This document shows positions 1-8,828 of a DNA stretch of 64,000 nt, piece by piece (position 1 is the stretch's first letter; each line of letters opens with the position of its first letter). Source of the stretch: Hungatella hathewayi (GTDB taxonomy: Bacteria; Bacillota; Clostridia; Lachnospirales; Lachnospiraceae); assembly GCA_025149285.1 (NCBI GenBank), contig CP102274.1, positions 3,622,001-3,686,000 of the forward strand. The letters run 5' to 3'. The translations under genes were made by a program, and so were the position numbers. Under the pieces are notes generated by a model. The model was not told where the DNA came from and ran no database searches. It saw nothing but the letters and a program-made list of their open reading frames with translations.

Positions 1-1264
1 TTTCGTGTCCTGCATTGACGAATTGGAATTCTCCTGTTACCAAATCCAGCACACCCTCAAACGCAGTAATAAACAGCCCCTCGCTGTTCGCCTCACACAA
101 AAGGTCGTTCACCTCTGTAAACACCTCGCCTAAATCCCGTCCCGGCTGGGTGTGGTCTTTGATCAGCGTCTTGCCGATTACCATAAACAGGGCAGCCGGC
201 ACACCCTTTCCCGACACATCCGCCATAACGATGGCGAGGTGCCTCTCATCCACCATAAAGAAATCGTAAAAATCTCCCCCCACTTCCTTAGCCGGGTTCA
301 TGGTGGCATAAATGTCAAACTCTCTCCGGTCCGGAAACGCCGGGAAAATGCAGGGGAGCATGGAGGACTGAATCTGAGTCGCCACATCCAGTTCCGCACC
401 GATCCGCTCTCTCTCTGCGGTAACCACGGTCAGATTCTTAATATATTCCGAAAGCTCCACCGTCATAAACTGGAAGGCATCCGCCAGTTCTTCAAACTCA
501 TCCCCCGTCTTTACGCTGATCGAAAAGTTCTCCAGATCGTCCATGTCATTTTTAATCAGCGCAGAGGCGGCATCATGCAGCACCTCCGCAGGCCTGATGA
601 CAATGCGTCGAATGTAGTAGTAATATGCGATGATGGATACAAACATGGCAAGGCCTGCTATGGAAACGGCTGTCCATACAAACCGGTAGATATCCCGGTT
701 AATCTTTTCCATGGAAATATCCACGCTGGAGAGCGCCACCGGCTCACCAGCCGAGTTAAAGATCGGAACATAGGCAGAGGCCAGATAACCGTATTCCTCA
801 TTTCGCGTAAACAGGATATTTCTCTTCGCATTTGCAGAGAACGCGGCATGCATAACCTCGTTGCCGCCGCCATAATAGGAATCTGTATCCAACAGCCTGC
901 GCACACCCTCTTCGCCTTCCTCCCCCACATCCCAGATGTATACCATGACATCCTCCTCGGGGACAACCACATAGAAGTATTTGAGCCCTATGGTCTGCTT
1001 TACGCGCAGGAGAGCCGCTGCGACTTTCTCGTAATACGCATCCTTTTCACCTGTGGCGTAATACTTTTCAACCATATCTCCATCAATCATCTCTGCCGCG
1101 ATAGTGGCTTCATCGAAGGCCACCTTGCCATACTGTTCCTCCATCTGCCCCCGGTACACTACAACTACAACCGATGTAAGCGCCAGAACCAGAACCACTG
1201 CCATGAATACCAGCCCCATGATCAATTTAGGCTGCAGACGGAATTTCATTTTTTTACGTTTCAT
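1..1264 (-). CDS. SpoIIE/RsbU-type PP2C phosphatase with extracellular sensor and HAMP (3' truncated by window)
   Basis: Reading from ATG at 1264 there is an open frame of 421 codons to the window edge. An N-terminal membrane segment (about residues 10-35) and a second near 195-215 bracket an extracellular sensor region. A HAMP-like linker follows, then the start of a SpoIIE/PP2C domain with the motifs IQSSMLP, KEVGGDFYDFF and MADVSGKGVPAALFM. The first Asp of GGDFYD and the Asp of ADVSGKG are the usual metal ligands. Family knowledge: such phosphatases dephosphorylate STAS anti-anti-sigma proteins. Two STAS genes lie upstream in the same gene run, so they are likely substrates (inference). 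The start overlaps the end of the formyltransferase gene by 11 bases, implying translational coupling. The C-terminus is not in the window. Confidence 0.9.
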   Translation of the reverse strand, partial: MKRKKMKFRLQPKLIMGLVFMAVVLVLALTSVVVVVYRGQMEEQYGKVAFDEATIAAEMIDGDMVEKYYATGEKDAYYEKVAAALLRVKQTIGLKYFYVVVPEEDVMVYIWDVGEEGEEGVRRLLDTDSYYGGGNEVMHAAFSANAKRNILFTRNEEYGYLASAYVPIFNSAGEPVALSSVDISMEKINRDIYRFVWTAVSIAGLAMFVSIIAYYYYIRRIVIRPAEVLHDAASALIKNDMDDLENFSISVKTGDEFEELADAFQFMTVELSEYIKNLTVVTAERERIGAELDVATQIQSSMLPCIFPAFPDRREFDIYATMNPAKEVGGDFYDFFMVDERHLAIVMADVSGKGVPAALFMVIGKTLIKDHTQPGRDLGEVFTEVNDLLCEANSEGLFITAFEGVLDLVTGEFQFVNAGHE

Positions 1265-2099
1265 CCGGCATACCACACTTTCTCTCCCAAAGAATCAGAC
1301 GAAGGTGCCCATCCGACACGCCAAACAATACCTGATCCTTCCTGACTGCGATTACATCCTGCTCCAGATTCGTCTCTCCCGTATCCAGTGCGCGCACGTA
1401 ATACCAGGTTCCATGAATCTTCACCTGTGTCATCTGGTTATAGCAGCGAAAACACGCTTTTGCCTCCGATTTCGTCATATCGTGAGTAAGCGTAAGCTTC
1501 TCATCCGAGGGCCGCTTCCAGTAGGGATGCTTTTTCGGCTCCTCCTGCCTTTGGGCCGCCGCCCACCGGGGCTCGAAGTCAGCCATCAGTTTTTGTACCA
1601 TCCGCTCTGCCTCCGATCTGCACCGCAGATAGACGTCTATACTGTCCATTCCCTCCGTGATTTCTACACTGGACTGGTCCAGAATATCGCCGCCATCCAG
1701 GGCAGCCGTCATCTTATGCATGGTGACACCGCTCTCCAAAAACCCCCGTTCCATGGCAGCTTCAATCGGATAGTAGCTCCTGCCCTCCGGCAGAAGAGAG
1801 CTGTGAAGATTAATGCCGCGAAAGGCAGTCACATCCTCCGGCAACGGGAGAATCCGGTTATATTCCGCGGAGAAAAAGAGTCCGCAGCCCTCCTCTGTGA
1901 ACAGTCTTTTCGTTTCAGCCGCCGTCATGTCCTCGTAATGCACCGGTATGCCGTATTTTTCTGCTTCCTTCACGATACCGTACTCAGTAAAACAGTCCTC
2001 ATCATTGTGATACGTATACAGTGACAGAACCTGATGGTTTCGCACAAAATAGGAAAAACACGGCAGAAAAACATCTGTTCCAAAATATACAATCTTCAA
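1254..2099 (-). CDS. Formyltransferase-domain protein (Fmt-like N-terminal fold)
   Basis: 281 residues, shorter than methionyl-tRNA formyltransferase (about 310). The catalytic triad of the formyl transferase fold is visible: Asn97 and His99 in GINLHSSLLPEG, and Asp135 in ALDGGDIL, preceded by SGVTMHKM. The usual Fmt C-terminal tRNA-binding domain is not recognisable; the last 100 residues look different. It may formylate an amino-sugar or another amine using 10-formyl-tetrahydrofolate rather than initiator tRNA (inference). It sits between the MATE-ATPase fusion (16 bases upstream) and the SpoIIE phosphatase (11-base overlap), so it is presumably co-expressed with the signalling genes. A role for formylation there is not obvious. 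Fold call is firm, substrate unknown. Confidence 0.8.
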   Translation of the reverse strand: MKIVYFGTDVFLPCFSYFVRNHQVLSLYTYHNDEDCFTEYGIVKEAEKYGIPVHYEDMTAAETKRLFTEEGCGLFFSAEYNRILPLPEDVTAFRGINLHSSLLPEGRSYYPIEAAMERGFLESGVTMHKMTAALDGGDILDQSSVEITEGMDSIDVYLRCRSEAERMVQKLMADFEPRWAAAQRQEEPKKHPYWKRPSDEKLTLTHDMTKSEAKACFRCYNQMTQVKIHGTWYYVRALDTGETNLEQDVIAVRKDQVLFGVSDGHLRLILWERKCGMPDET

Positions 2100-2115
2100 C
2101 TTTCACACCTCTCTG

Positions 2116-3852
2116 CTATATCGTCAGAACAAGAGAGTTAAACCCCTGATACCGCTGATAATAAAAATCCTCCGCCTTCTCTTTCAAAACGAGGATTCCC
2201 ATCGAATCCATGAAGACCTCATCCTCTGAATTCGCACGTTTCGTCTCCATCTCAAACGGGTTGAACTTCCATGCATTGTCTCTTAAATATAGTTTAAATT
2301 TTCCGTTTTCGGCAGCGATTACCGTGATTTGAATATACCCGTCATCACGGTCCTTCATGCCTTTTGTCAAAATCGCCATCCCCAGTTCCTCAACCGTCAT
2401 TACCACAAAATACCTCTGCCCGGCGCTGGCATTCCATTTGACGCAAAAATCTTCAATCCGACCGCATACCTCAGTCAAATCTGTCACACTTCCTGAGATG
2501 GTGTACTGGAATACCCGCTCCGGGTCACCGTCATCAACGATGTAATGGCTGAATCTTCTCCACAGGAGGAAAATAAGCAGCGAAACGATCTCCGTCGCGG
2601 GAAACAGCAGCCAGAACTTCTCTATACCGCAGGACGCAAACAAAAGAGTGCAGGGAAGCAGCACCACGGCTCCTCTCATGGTTTCAATCAAAAATACCGC
2701 CTTCAGCCGCTCACAAGACTGGTAATAGTTACATGTCAAGATACTGATTCCAGCAAAAAAGGCTCCTGCACAGTATATTCTCAGAGCTTCCGCCGCCATG
2801 GAGGCAAGCGCTGCTTCCGTCATGCCAAACAGCCTGCAGAACGCATTCGGAAACACCATTACTGCTGCAATCAGAAGTGTGCCCACCGCGATGCCCGAGG
2901 CAAATCCCAGTCTCACCGCATTTCTGCGCCCGCTTACATTGTGTTCCCCGTAATAGGTAGAAAGGATTGGCTGCACGGCCCGGGCGGTTCCCTCATAGAG
3001 ATAGAGAATCAGATAAGAGGTATTCTGTATCAGATCGAATACAGCCACACCGTTTTCCCCGGAAAGCCGCATCAGAACGTTGTTGCAGAGCCAGAAAAAC
3101 ACCATCTGATACAGATACTGCACCGAGGTGGCAAAGCCGGAACGCAGACTCTTCATCACATCCTTCACCGGAAGCCTTTTTAGCAGTTTGGGAGTCAGAT
3201 GAGACTCCTTCCCATACAGCCCCGGCAGATAGACCGCAATGGCAATTATCTGTCCGATGGAGGTCGACAGCGCCGCTCCCCCAGTCCCCAGTCCCAGCCC
3301 CAATACCAGAATGATATTTAAGCCAATATCCGTGATATTGCCGATGACGGAACCAATCCCAGCCCGCCTCTGACAACTGTCATTTCTCAAAAAATAATTA
3401 AGAATATTAGACAGATAAAACAGCGGCGTTGACAGAACCAGGATAAACAGATAGTCCTTCGTCGCATAAAACAGTTTCCCGTCTGAAGATGTAGTTCCCA
3501 GAAACGCAAGCAGCTGGTCAAGAAACAGAATCCCCAGCGCTGCCGTCACGATGCTGCACGCCATCGACAGCTCCAGCACTGCTGAAAAGTGACGGTTTGC
3601 CTCTGCTTCCTTTCCTTTGCTCAAAAGTGTTGAAAACCGCACAGAACCGCCGAGCCCGAATCCATGGGCCATCATACAGTTAAACATGTAGACCGGAAGA
3701 ATCAGGCTGATGGCGGCAAGCCCCGTTGCTCCCAGCTTCTGCCCCACTACAACGGCATCCGCCATATCGCTGAGTGCCCAGCCCACGGAGGAGAACATGG
3801 CCGGCCACCACAGTTTGAAATACATCGGCCCTGTAAATTTATCCTTATTCAT
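2116..3852 (-). CDS. MATE-family transporter fused to a C-terminal RsbW/SpoIIAB-like ATPase domain
   Basis: 578 residues. Residues 1 to about 430 are a MATE (polysaccharide-flippase superfamily) transporter with some twelve hydrophobic segments; the N-terminus reads KLWWPAMFSSVGWALSDMADAVVVG. Residues from about 455 to the end (SVTDLTEVCGRIEDFCVKWN... onward) resemble the HATPase_c_2 domain of anti-sigma kinases. The ATP site looks degenerate: the N-box reads VEELGMAIL where Asn is expected, the G1 box reads LRDNAWKF, and the Gly-rich G2 box is reduced to SMGILVLKEKA. It lies 21 bases after a STAS gene and upstream of a SpoIIE phosphatase, so it could be the membrane-bound partner in a partner-switching circuit (inference). 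Transport substrate unknown. Confidence 0.85.
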   Translation of the reverse strand: MNKDKFTGPMYFKLWWPAMFSSVGWALSDMADAVVVGQKLGATGLAAISLILPVYMFNCMMAHGFGLGGSVRFSTLLSKGKEAEANRHFSAVLELSMACSIVTAALGILFLDQLLAFLGTTSSDGKLFYATKDYLFILVLSTPLFYLSNILNYFLRNDSCQRRAGIGSVIGNITDIGLNIILVLGLGLGTGGAALSTSIGQIIAIAVYLPGLYGKESHLTPKLLKRLPVKDVMKSLRSGFATSVQYLYQMVFFWLCNNVLMRLSGENGVAVFDLIQNTSYLILYLYEGTARAVQPILSTYYGEHNVSGRRNAVRLGFASGIAVGTLLIAAVMVFPNAFCRLFGMTEAALASMAAEALRIYCAGAFFAGISILTCNYYQSCERLKAVFLIETMRGAVVLLPCTLLFASCGIEKFWLLFPATEIVSLLIFLLWRRFSHYIVDDGDPERVFQYTISGSVTDLTEVCGRIEDFCVKWNASAGQRYFVVMTVEELGMAILTKGMKDRDDGYIQITVIAAENGKFKLYLRDNAWKFNPFEMETKRANSEDEVFMDSMGILVLKEKAEDFYYQRYQGFNSLVLTI

Positions 3853-3873
3853 GATGAAATCTCATCTCCATGC

Positions 3874-4179
3874 TTATGATTCCTGCTCGATCGTCAGGAT
3901 ATCGCTGAAACCGGTCAGTTCAAACACTTCCATAATTGTTTCATTGACATGGCGGACCACCATGCCCCCCCGCTTACCCATCATTTTCTGCGCATTTAAA
4001 ATAACCCGAAGCCCTGCGGAAGAAAGATATTCAAGCTCCCGCATATCTAAAATAAGCCGGGTCACCTCCTCCATATCTTTTTTCAGTTCTGCCTCCATCT
4101 GCGGCGCGGTAGCCGTATCCAGCCTGCCCTGAAGGGACATCGTCACTGCTGTGCCATTTTTTTCCTTTATTATTTCCAT
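3874..4179 (-). CDS. STAS-domain anti-sigma factor antagonist (SpoIIAA/RsbV-like)
   Basis: 101 residues, full length for the family. It opens MEIIKEKNGTAVTMSLQGRLDT and carries the phosphoacceptor loop YLSSAGLRVIL; by alignment to SpoIIAA Ser58 the acceptor is Ser54. Family knowledge: when unphosphorylated it binds an RsbW-type kinase and frees the kinase's client, and a SpoIIE-type phosphatase resets it. Here a candidate partner domain (the C-terminus of the next gene) and a SpoIIE phosphatase are encoded downstream, so a complete partner-switching set is present apart from a client sigma factor. A second, more divergent STAS gene lies at 8029-8343, on the other side of the large lipoprotein gene. 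Confidence 0.92.
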   Translation of the reverse strand: MEIIKEKNGTAVTMSLQGRLDTATAPQMEAELKKDMEEVTRLILDMRELEYLSSAGLRVILNAQKMMGKRGGMVVRHVNETIMEVFELTGFSDILTIEQES

Positions 4180-4218
4180 ACGTCTCTCTCCAATCCGATA
4201 TTTGACGCCATGATTCTA

Positions 4219-7200
4219 TTACGGCTTAGGGATACTAATCTTATACAGATGGGCCTGATAAATATCATCCGGCACAATGCTTCTGTACTCCTTCACTCCG
4301 TTCACCTCGGTCAGCGTATCCTCTTTGCTGAAGCCCAGGAGAACCAGGTCGTATCCCGTAACCTTTCCACTGTCTCCATCAGCTTTCTTCTCTTTCAGCC
4401 AGCCTCTGAAGTAGCTGCCTCCCATCTTTCCTCCTCTGTAATTCATTTCGTCGGTAATCCGTCTGACCACCTCCATTTTGGGTACAGAGGTCGAATAGGC
4501 TTTCGAGTACTTATACAACACTACCCCTTCCTGAAGGGAAATATTGAGAAAATATATGTCATTGTCATAGCGGTTCTTCTGAGGCAGAATAATCGTGTGC
4601 TCCTGACTTAAAAACTCTGTGTCTGTCTTTAACTCTTCTGTCGCTTTGGCTTTTCCATAAAGCTCATCCATTTCGACATCTAAGTTTGTACTGACCTTTT
4701 CCTGGTCTTTTTTCTCAACTTTCTGACTGCTTGCATACTCGAGAAATGCTCTTTTATAATAAAATGAGTAGCTGGATACGTTATATACGGTATCTGCCGG
4801 TTTACCAAGAGAATTCATACAAACATACGTATTCCCCTTTGTAAAATTAACGGTGCTGCCCAGTCTGTCATCTGCCAGTGCGGTTCCACTGTACATAAGG
4901 TAGACGGAAGACCCTCCCGCGGCAGGCAGTTCAGTCCCTACCAGCTGGTTAATATCAACAATACATTTTTTCTTATAATCGGTATCCGCGTTTGCATAGA
5001 CTGCCCCCTCTCCACCGCCCATACAGGAGTCTTCTACCAGACTGTAATTTTTAAAATCCTCAGTCTTATCAAACTTATTTGTCTCTATATCACCATTTTT
5101 GAAATTGAGCAGTGTGACATAGTTTCCATCCGTCATAGCCACCCTGGAGTGGCTGATGCGGTTTAGAATGTAGGGATTCTTTCCGCTGTCAATTTGCTGC
5201 ACCACAGTCTTCTTGAGATAGACCGCTCTTGCCAGCAGTGCTGAATCGAGCTTAAGCACCGAGTTGTCTCCAATTCCCGGAGATAAGCCGATTTTCCATG
5301 CAGTCTCCTTAAGTTCCTTTTTGGCATCGTTTACTACCTTGTCATTGGCGCCCTGGTTTACCTGCTGAATCAGCTCCTGCATCCTGTCACACTGTTTTAA
5401 AAGAAATGACTGCTGATTATCAAAGGTCAAATCATCACGACGTTCCAGCTTAATCTGAGATTCCAGCTCCCCCAGTGATTTTCTGGCTTCTGCAAGAAGC
5501 TGGGACTGTTCTGTCATTACCTTCAAATGCTCCTTCATTGCAGTTACCTTATCCATATAAACGGTATAGCCATCCCTGTATGGATCTTTCTTCACGGTTT
5601 GCCCATCTATCACTGCTTCTACGGCGGGATAGGTAACTGACTCTGCAAAGCCGGAAGCCTGTGCCAGATTTCTTTCCGTCTGTTCCAGCCAGTCTAAGAG
5701 TTCTCTGTTATTTAAAACTGCGGAAATATCTTTCAATGTCTCGCTGTCCGGCGCAGTTTCCAAAAGTGTCCGGCGAAGGAACTCTACAGCCGTTTTTGTT
5801 TCATCATCCATCTCCTGCTCTTTCAGCCATAAGTTATCCAGTGCCGCACTGTAATACGGCGTCAACGCACTGTTATATGCCTCTCTAAATGCCTCGAAGC
5901 TGGTATCAAGCTTACCTTGCGTCCTTTGAATCTCCTCATACAGCCCTGCGGCGCTCCGAAGTGCTTCCACCGCTTCCCCACTTAGTGTCATAACCATATT
6001 CTCCGGCTTATTCGGCTGAAACATCACGGTATCCCTGTATGTAATCTTCACCGACCGGGGAGCCGTTGTAATCTCCTGAAAGAGAGCGGTTATTTCCTGC
6101 TGCAGCTCCTCGATTTCTGCTTTTAACGCTTTCTCTTCTTCAGAGCTGTCACCTTCTCCTTTTTCTGCATTTGATGCGGTTGCCTGCTCCTTTAGGGCGC
6201 TGCTCTTTTCCTCTATCTCCTGCTGCAGCTCAAAAATCTTGTCCCATTTATCGAGAATCAGAGAAATATCCTCCACATTGCGCTCTGATACCTGGACGTC
6301 CGCTCCGGTTTTTACCTCCGTTTGAAACGACGTACGCCTGGCTGCAATCTCCTGCCGAATCCTCTCTCTCTCCTCTTTAAATGCCTGCAGCATATCCTGG
6401 TTATTGGTGATCTGAATCACGGAAATGTTGCTTTCCATATACTTATCTCTTGTAGCACCGAAAATAGCGGCAGCGACTGTATAAAACGCCGGATTCTCCG
6501 CATTCATCTTTTCATCCACACTGTAATCTGCGGTATCATCTGCATTGCTGTCCGGGCCTGCTTCCACGTTTTCCTCTGTACTTTTCTTTTCTTCTGTACG
6601 AAATTGAAAAACAGCCAGATATTGCTGATCACCGTCATCATAGAGCTGATAAGTGTTCTTAGTCGGATATATCTCCATATCGGTCAGCGTTATCTCCTGA
6701 TCCGCGGCCAGCTCCGAAGACACCTGCGAACGTTTTCCTGTAACTTTAAAATGATACGTTACTCCATGATATACAAAAGCGGCCTCGAAAGTCCGGCGGT
6801 TATCCGGATTCCAGCTGCCGGGCGTCATCTCATACCCATTCTTTTTGCCATACTCCTTCATGGCTTCGATCAGATACCGACTGTAATCGGGATACACCGT
6901 GATGTTAACAGTTTTGCCGCCATCGGACTCTGTTTTCGTTAAAGTCTCATCATACGTACGTTCCCACTCCGCTTTCATCTTTTCCTCATCCAGCTCTGCA
7001 ATAAATTCATCCATAATTCGATAAAGCTGAGCCTCGACTCCATTATTCCTCGCTGTCTTTACGTCTTCCGCATCAAGCTTATATGTGACATCATAGCTGA
7101 CAATCTCATTGAAAAGGCCTCCTTTTCCTTTGGCCGCACTTTTAATTGCTCTGATATCAAAGGCCAGGGCAGATTCCTTATTCCCAATCCATTCTCCTGC

Positions 7201-8001
7201 ATTCTTCGTTAACACCGGAGTATACGTCTTCCTGATCTCCTTTGTCACCGCCCCGTCTTTCGTCACATTGACCTCAACATCGCCATACTGGTAGAAAAGC
7301 AACTCATCGTTATAGCAGATGACCAACTGCCCGTTATCCGCCAGCTTCACAATCAGGTTCTTATTTCCCACTCCCAGCTCCGAGACAACAGCTTTGTTGG
7401 CCGGAACATCGGTATCCCAGAAAATCGTGCTCTCTTTTAATACCTTTCCATCGTCATCCTTCCACCGGTAGGTTCCCACTGCACTGATCAGCTTTTTCTT
7501 ATCATCGCTGACCGCCCCGCCGTATTCCTCCTTCACCTTAGAGTCCCGCTCTATCAGCTTTTCGTTTTCTTTCTTCACCTTTGTATCGATGCTGTAATCA
7601 ACCGGTGCTACCTCCACCGCAGGCGCGCTGTAGTCCTCCCCGTCCTGGGCGAGCAGAGTGGTCTGATAGGCATAGACAAGGATATCGTTGTCCATATCGT
7701 AATCTACGATTTGAAAATTCTGGAAGTTTCTGGACCATTCCGGCTTTGCTGAAACAATCTCGCTGATCTGGCTGGAAAACGCCGGATTCCCCACGTAATC
7801 GGCCTGCATAAGTGACTGGATATGGCGGTCATAAGCAGCCTGGATGGAGGCAGGGTCCGACAAATCCACGCCGGACCCATCCACAATCATAAAATCATCT
7901 GGAAACGGCGGCGGCGGTGTGGCCATCCCAAACAGAGAACTGCAGCCTGTTAAAGAAAGTGCACATATCACAGCAGTCATCTGAACTGTTATTTTTTTCA
8001 T
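4219..8001 (-). CDS. Very large predicted lipoprotein of unknown function (1260 aa)
   Basis: The N-terminus is a lipoprotein signal peptide with lipobox LTGC and acceptor Cys20. ATG at 8001 is preceded by GGAGG-rich sequence. The mature protein is hydrophilic and should be anchored on the outer face of the membrane. A helical, Glu/Lys/Gln-rich segment around residues 580-645 looks like a coiled coil, and several Tyr-rich beta-type stretches surround it. I recognise no catalytic motif or family. It is the longest gene in the run and lies between two STAS genes, 27 bases after one and 39 before the other. Its position between the secretion genes and the signalling genes suggests an extracytoplasmic sensor or structural part of the same system (inference). 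Confidence 0.85.
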   Translation of the reverse strand: MKKITVQMTAVICALSLTGCSSLFGMATPPPPFPDDFMIVDGSGVDLSDPASIQAAYDRHIQSLMQADYVGNPAFSSQISEIVSAKPEWSRNFQNFQIVDYDMDNDILVYAYQTTLLAQDGEDYSAPAVEVAPVDYSIDTKVKKENEKLIERDSKVKEEYGGAVSDDKKKLISAVGTYRWKDDDGKVLKESTIFWDTDVPANKAVVSELGVGNKNLIVKLADNGQLVICYNDELLFYQYGDVEVNVTKDGAVTKEIRKTYTPVLTKNAGEWIGNKESALAFDIRAIKSAAKGKGGLFNEIVSYDVTYKLDAEDVKTARNNGVEAQLYRIMDEFIAELDEEKMKAEWERTYDETLTKTESDGGKTVNITVYPDYSRYLIEAMKEYGKKNGYEMTPGSWNPDNRRTFEAAFVYHGVTYHFKVTGKRSQVSSELAADQEITLTDMEIYPTKNTYQLYDDGDQQYLAVFQFRTEEKKSTEENVEAGPDSNADDTADYSVDEKMNAENPAFYTVAAAIFGATRDKYMESNISVIQITNNQDMLQAFKEERERIRQEIAARRTSFQTEVKTGADVQVSERNVEDISLILDKWDKIFELQQEIEEKSSALKEQATASNAEKGEGDSSEEEKALKAEIEELQQEITALFQEITTAPRSVKITYRDTVMFQPNKPENMVMTLSGEAVEALRSAAGLYEEIQRTQGKLDTSFEAFREAYNSALTPYYSAALDNLWLKEQEMDDETKTAVEFLRRTLLETAPDSETLKDISAVLNNRELLDWLEQTERNLAQASGFAESVTYPAVEAVIDGQTVKKDPYRDGYTVYMDKVTAMKEHLKVMTEQSQLLAEARKSLGELESQIKLERRDDLTFDNQQSFLLKQCDRMQELIQQVNQGANDKVVNDAKKELKETAWKIGLSPGIGDNSVLKLDSALLARAVYLKKTVVQQIDSGKNPYILNRISHSRVAMTDGNYVTLLNFKNGDIETNKFDKTEDFKNYSLVEDSCMGGGEGAVYANADTDYKKKCIVDINQLVGTELPAAGGSSVYLMYSGTALADDRLGSTVNFTKGNTYVCMNSLGKPADTVYNVSSYSFYYKRAFLEYASSQKVEKKDQEKVSTNLDVEMDELYGKAKATEELKTDTEFLSQEHTIILPQKNRYDNDIYFLNISLQEGVVLYKYSKAYSTSVPKMEVVRRITDEMNYRGGKMGGSYFRGWLKEKKADGDSGKVTGYDLVLLGFSKEDTLTEVNGVKEYRSIVPDDIYQAHLYKISIPKP

Positions 8002-8028
8002 GGAAACCTCCGCCTCCTTCCTGTTCCT

Positions 8029-8343
8029 CTACTTTTCGTCTTCTTTTATCGTCAGGATTCCTGAAAATCCGGTAATTTCAAAAATATCCTTTACCCCCTG
8101 GTTGCAGTGCAGAATCTCCATACTGCTTCCCGGAAGCTTATTGATTTCCTTCTGGGTCTTTAAAAACACACGCAGCGCTGCGCTGCAGATATAACTGGCC
8201 TGAGCCATCTCAACTTCTAAGGCAATACCTTCTCCAATGCAGTCAAGCAGTATCTTTTCCATCTCTGCGGCCGCATTGGTGTCAAATTTTCCAACTAATG
8301 TAACTACTTCTTTCTGTCCGTTTTTCTCTCTTAAAATCTCCAT
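8029..8343 (-). CDS. Second STAS-domain anti-sigma factor antagonist, divergent
   Basis: 104 residues. It starts MEILREKNGQKEVVTLVGKF, clearly paralogous to the STAS protein at 3874-4179. The acceptor loop is YICSAALRVFL: Ser54 aligns with the phosphorylated Ser of SpoIIAA, but the neighbouring Gly is Ala and the preceding residue is Cys. The C-terminal ITGFSGILTI matches the other STAS protein's LTGFSDILTI. Conservation of the Ser suggests it can still be switched by phosphorylation (inference). It lies between the VirB2-like pilin gene (72 bases upstream) and the giant lipoprotein gene (27 bases downstream), physically joining secretion and signalling genes. Confidence 0.9.
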   Translation of the reverse strand: MEILREKNGQKEVVTLVGKFDTNAAAEMEKILLDCIGEGIALEVEMAQASYICSAALRVFLKTQKEINKLPGSSMEILHCNQGVKDIFEITGFSGILTIKEDEK

Positions 8344-8414
8344 CTGCGTCCCCTCAGTCTTCGTATTTTAGCAAGTATGGCGCAGGGTTCCTGCGCCATA
8401 CCTCTATTCTGCCC

Positions 8415-8762
8415 TTACTTACTTACCCAATTTACTAACAAACCGCTTACTCCGCTTAACAGAACCAGAAGTACAAAAATAAGGACAAAACCAATAATTC
8501 CGTTCTTTAAAGCAGCCTTTGCCTTCTCTCTTTCCTGAGGCTCTTCTGCCTTTGCAAACTTTGCGCCCAGAATTATACAGTAAATTGCTGCTAAGGCAAT
8601 CACGACAGTTAACGCCGGCCCCTTTAAGGCATTAATGAAATCGACAATCGGTTTCACCGCCTCCGTAAAATCCGGTACCGTACCTGCCTTTGTACCTTCA
8701 GTTGAAGCTGCAAATATAAACCGCCCCTGCATCATTACCTTCGTGAATAAATTTTGAAACAT
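8415..8762 (-). CDS. VirB2/TrbC-like type IV secretion pilin
   Basis: 115 residues. After a short N-terminal stretch there are two strongly hydrophobic helices (about residues 43-66, ALTVVIALAAIYCIILGAKF, and 86-110, NGIIGFVLIFVLLVLLSGVSG). They are separated by a charged loop KAEEPQEREKAKAALK. This two-helix layout with a basic/acidic turn is typical of the T4SS_pilin (VirB2/TrbC) family of Gram-positive systems, which form a membrane pilin pool. Its place downstream of VirB4, VirB6 and VirD4 genes supports the call. It is the last secretion gene before the STAS and lipoprotein genes, 66 bases downstream of the preceding gene. Confidence 0.8.
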   Translation of the reverse strand: MFQNLFTKVMMQGRFIFAASTEGTKAGTVPDFTEAVKPIVDFINALKGPALTVVIALAAIYCIILGAKFAKAEEPQEREKAKAALKNGIIGFVLIFVLLVLLSGVSGLLVNWVSK

Positions 8763-8828
8763 ACTTGTTCCTCCTCGTATTTTAAATTTTAATCTATGTG
8801 AACGAACCGCTTAAGTGTTCGCTACATG

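Noticed and set aside
152..1345. Long plus-strand frame of 397 codons
   Set aside because: Antisense to the SpoIIE phosphatase, which has clear catalytic motifs; the plus frame shows no domain.
1254..2099. Housekeeping methionyl-tRNA formyltransferase (fmt)
   Set aside because: Lacks a recognisable C-terminal tRNA-binding domain and the usual def/rsm neighbours.
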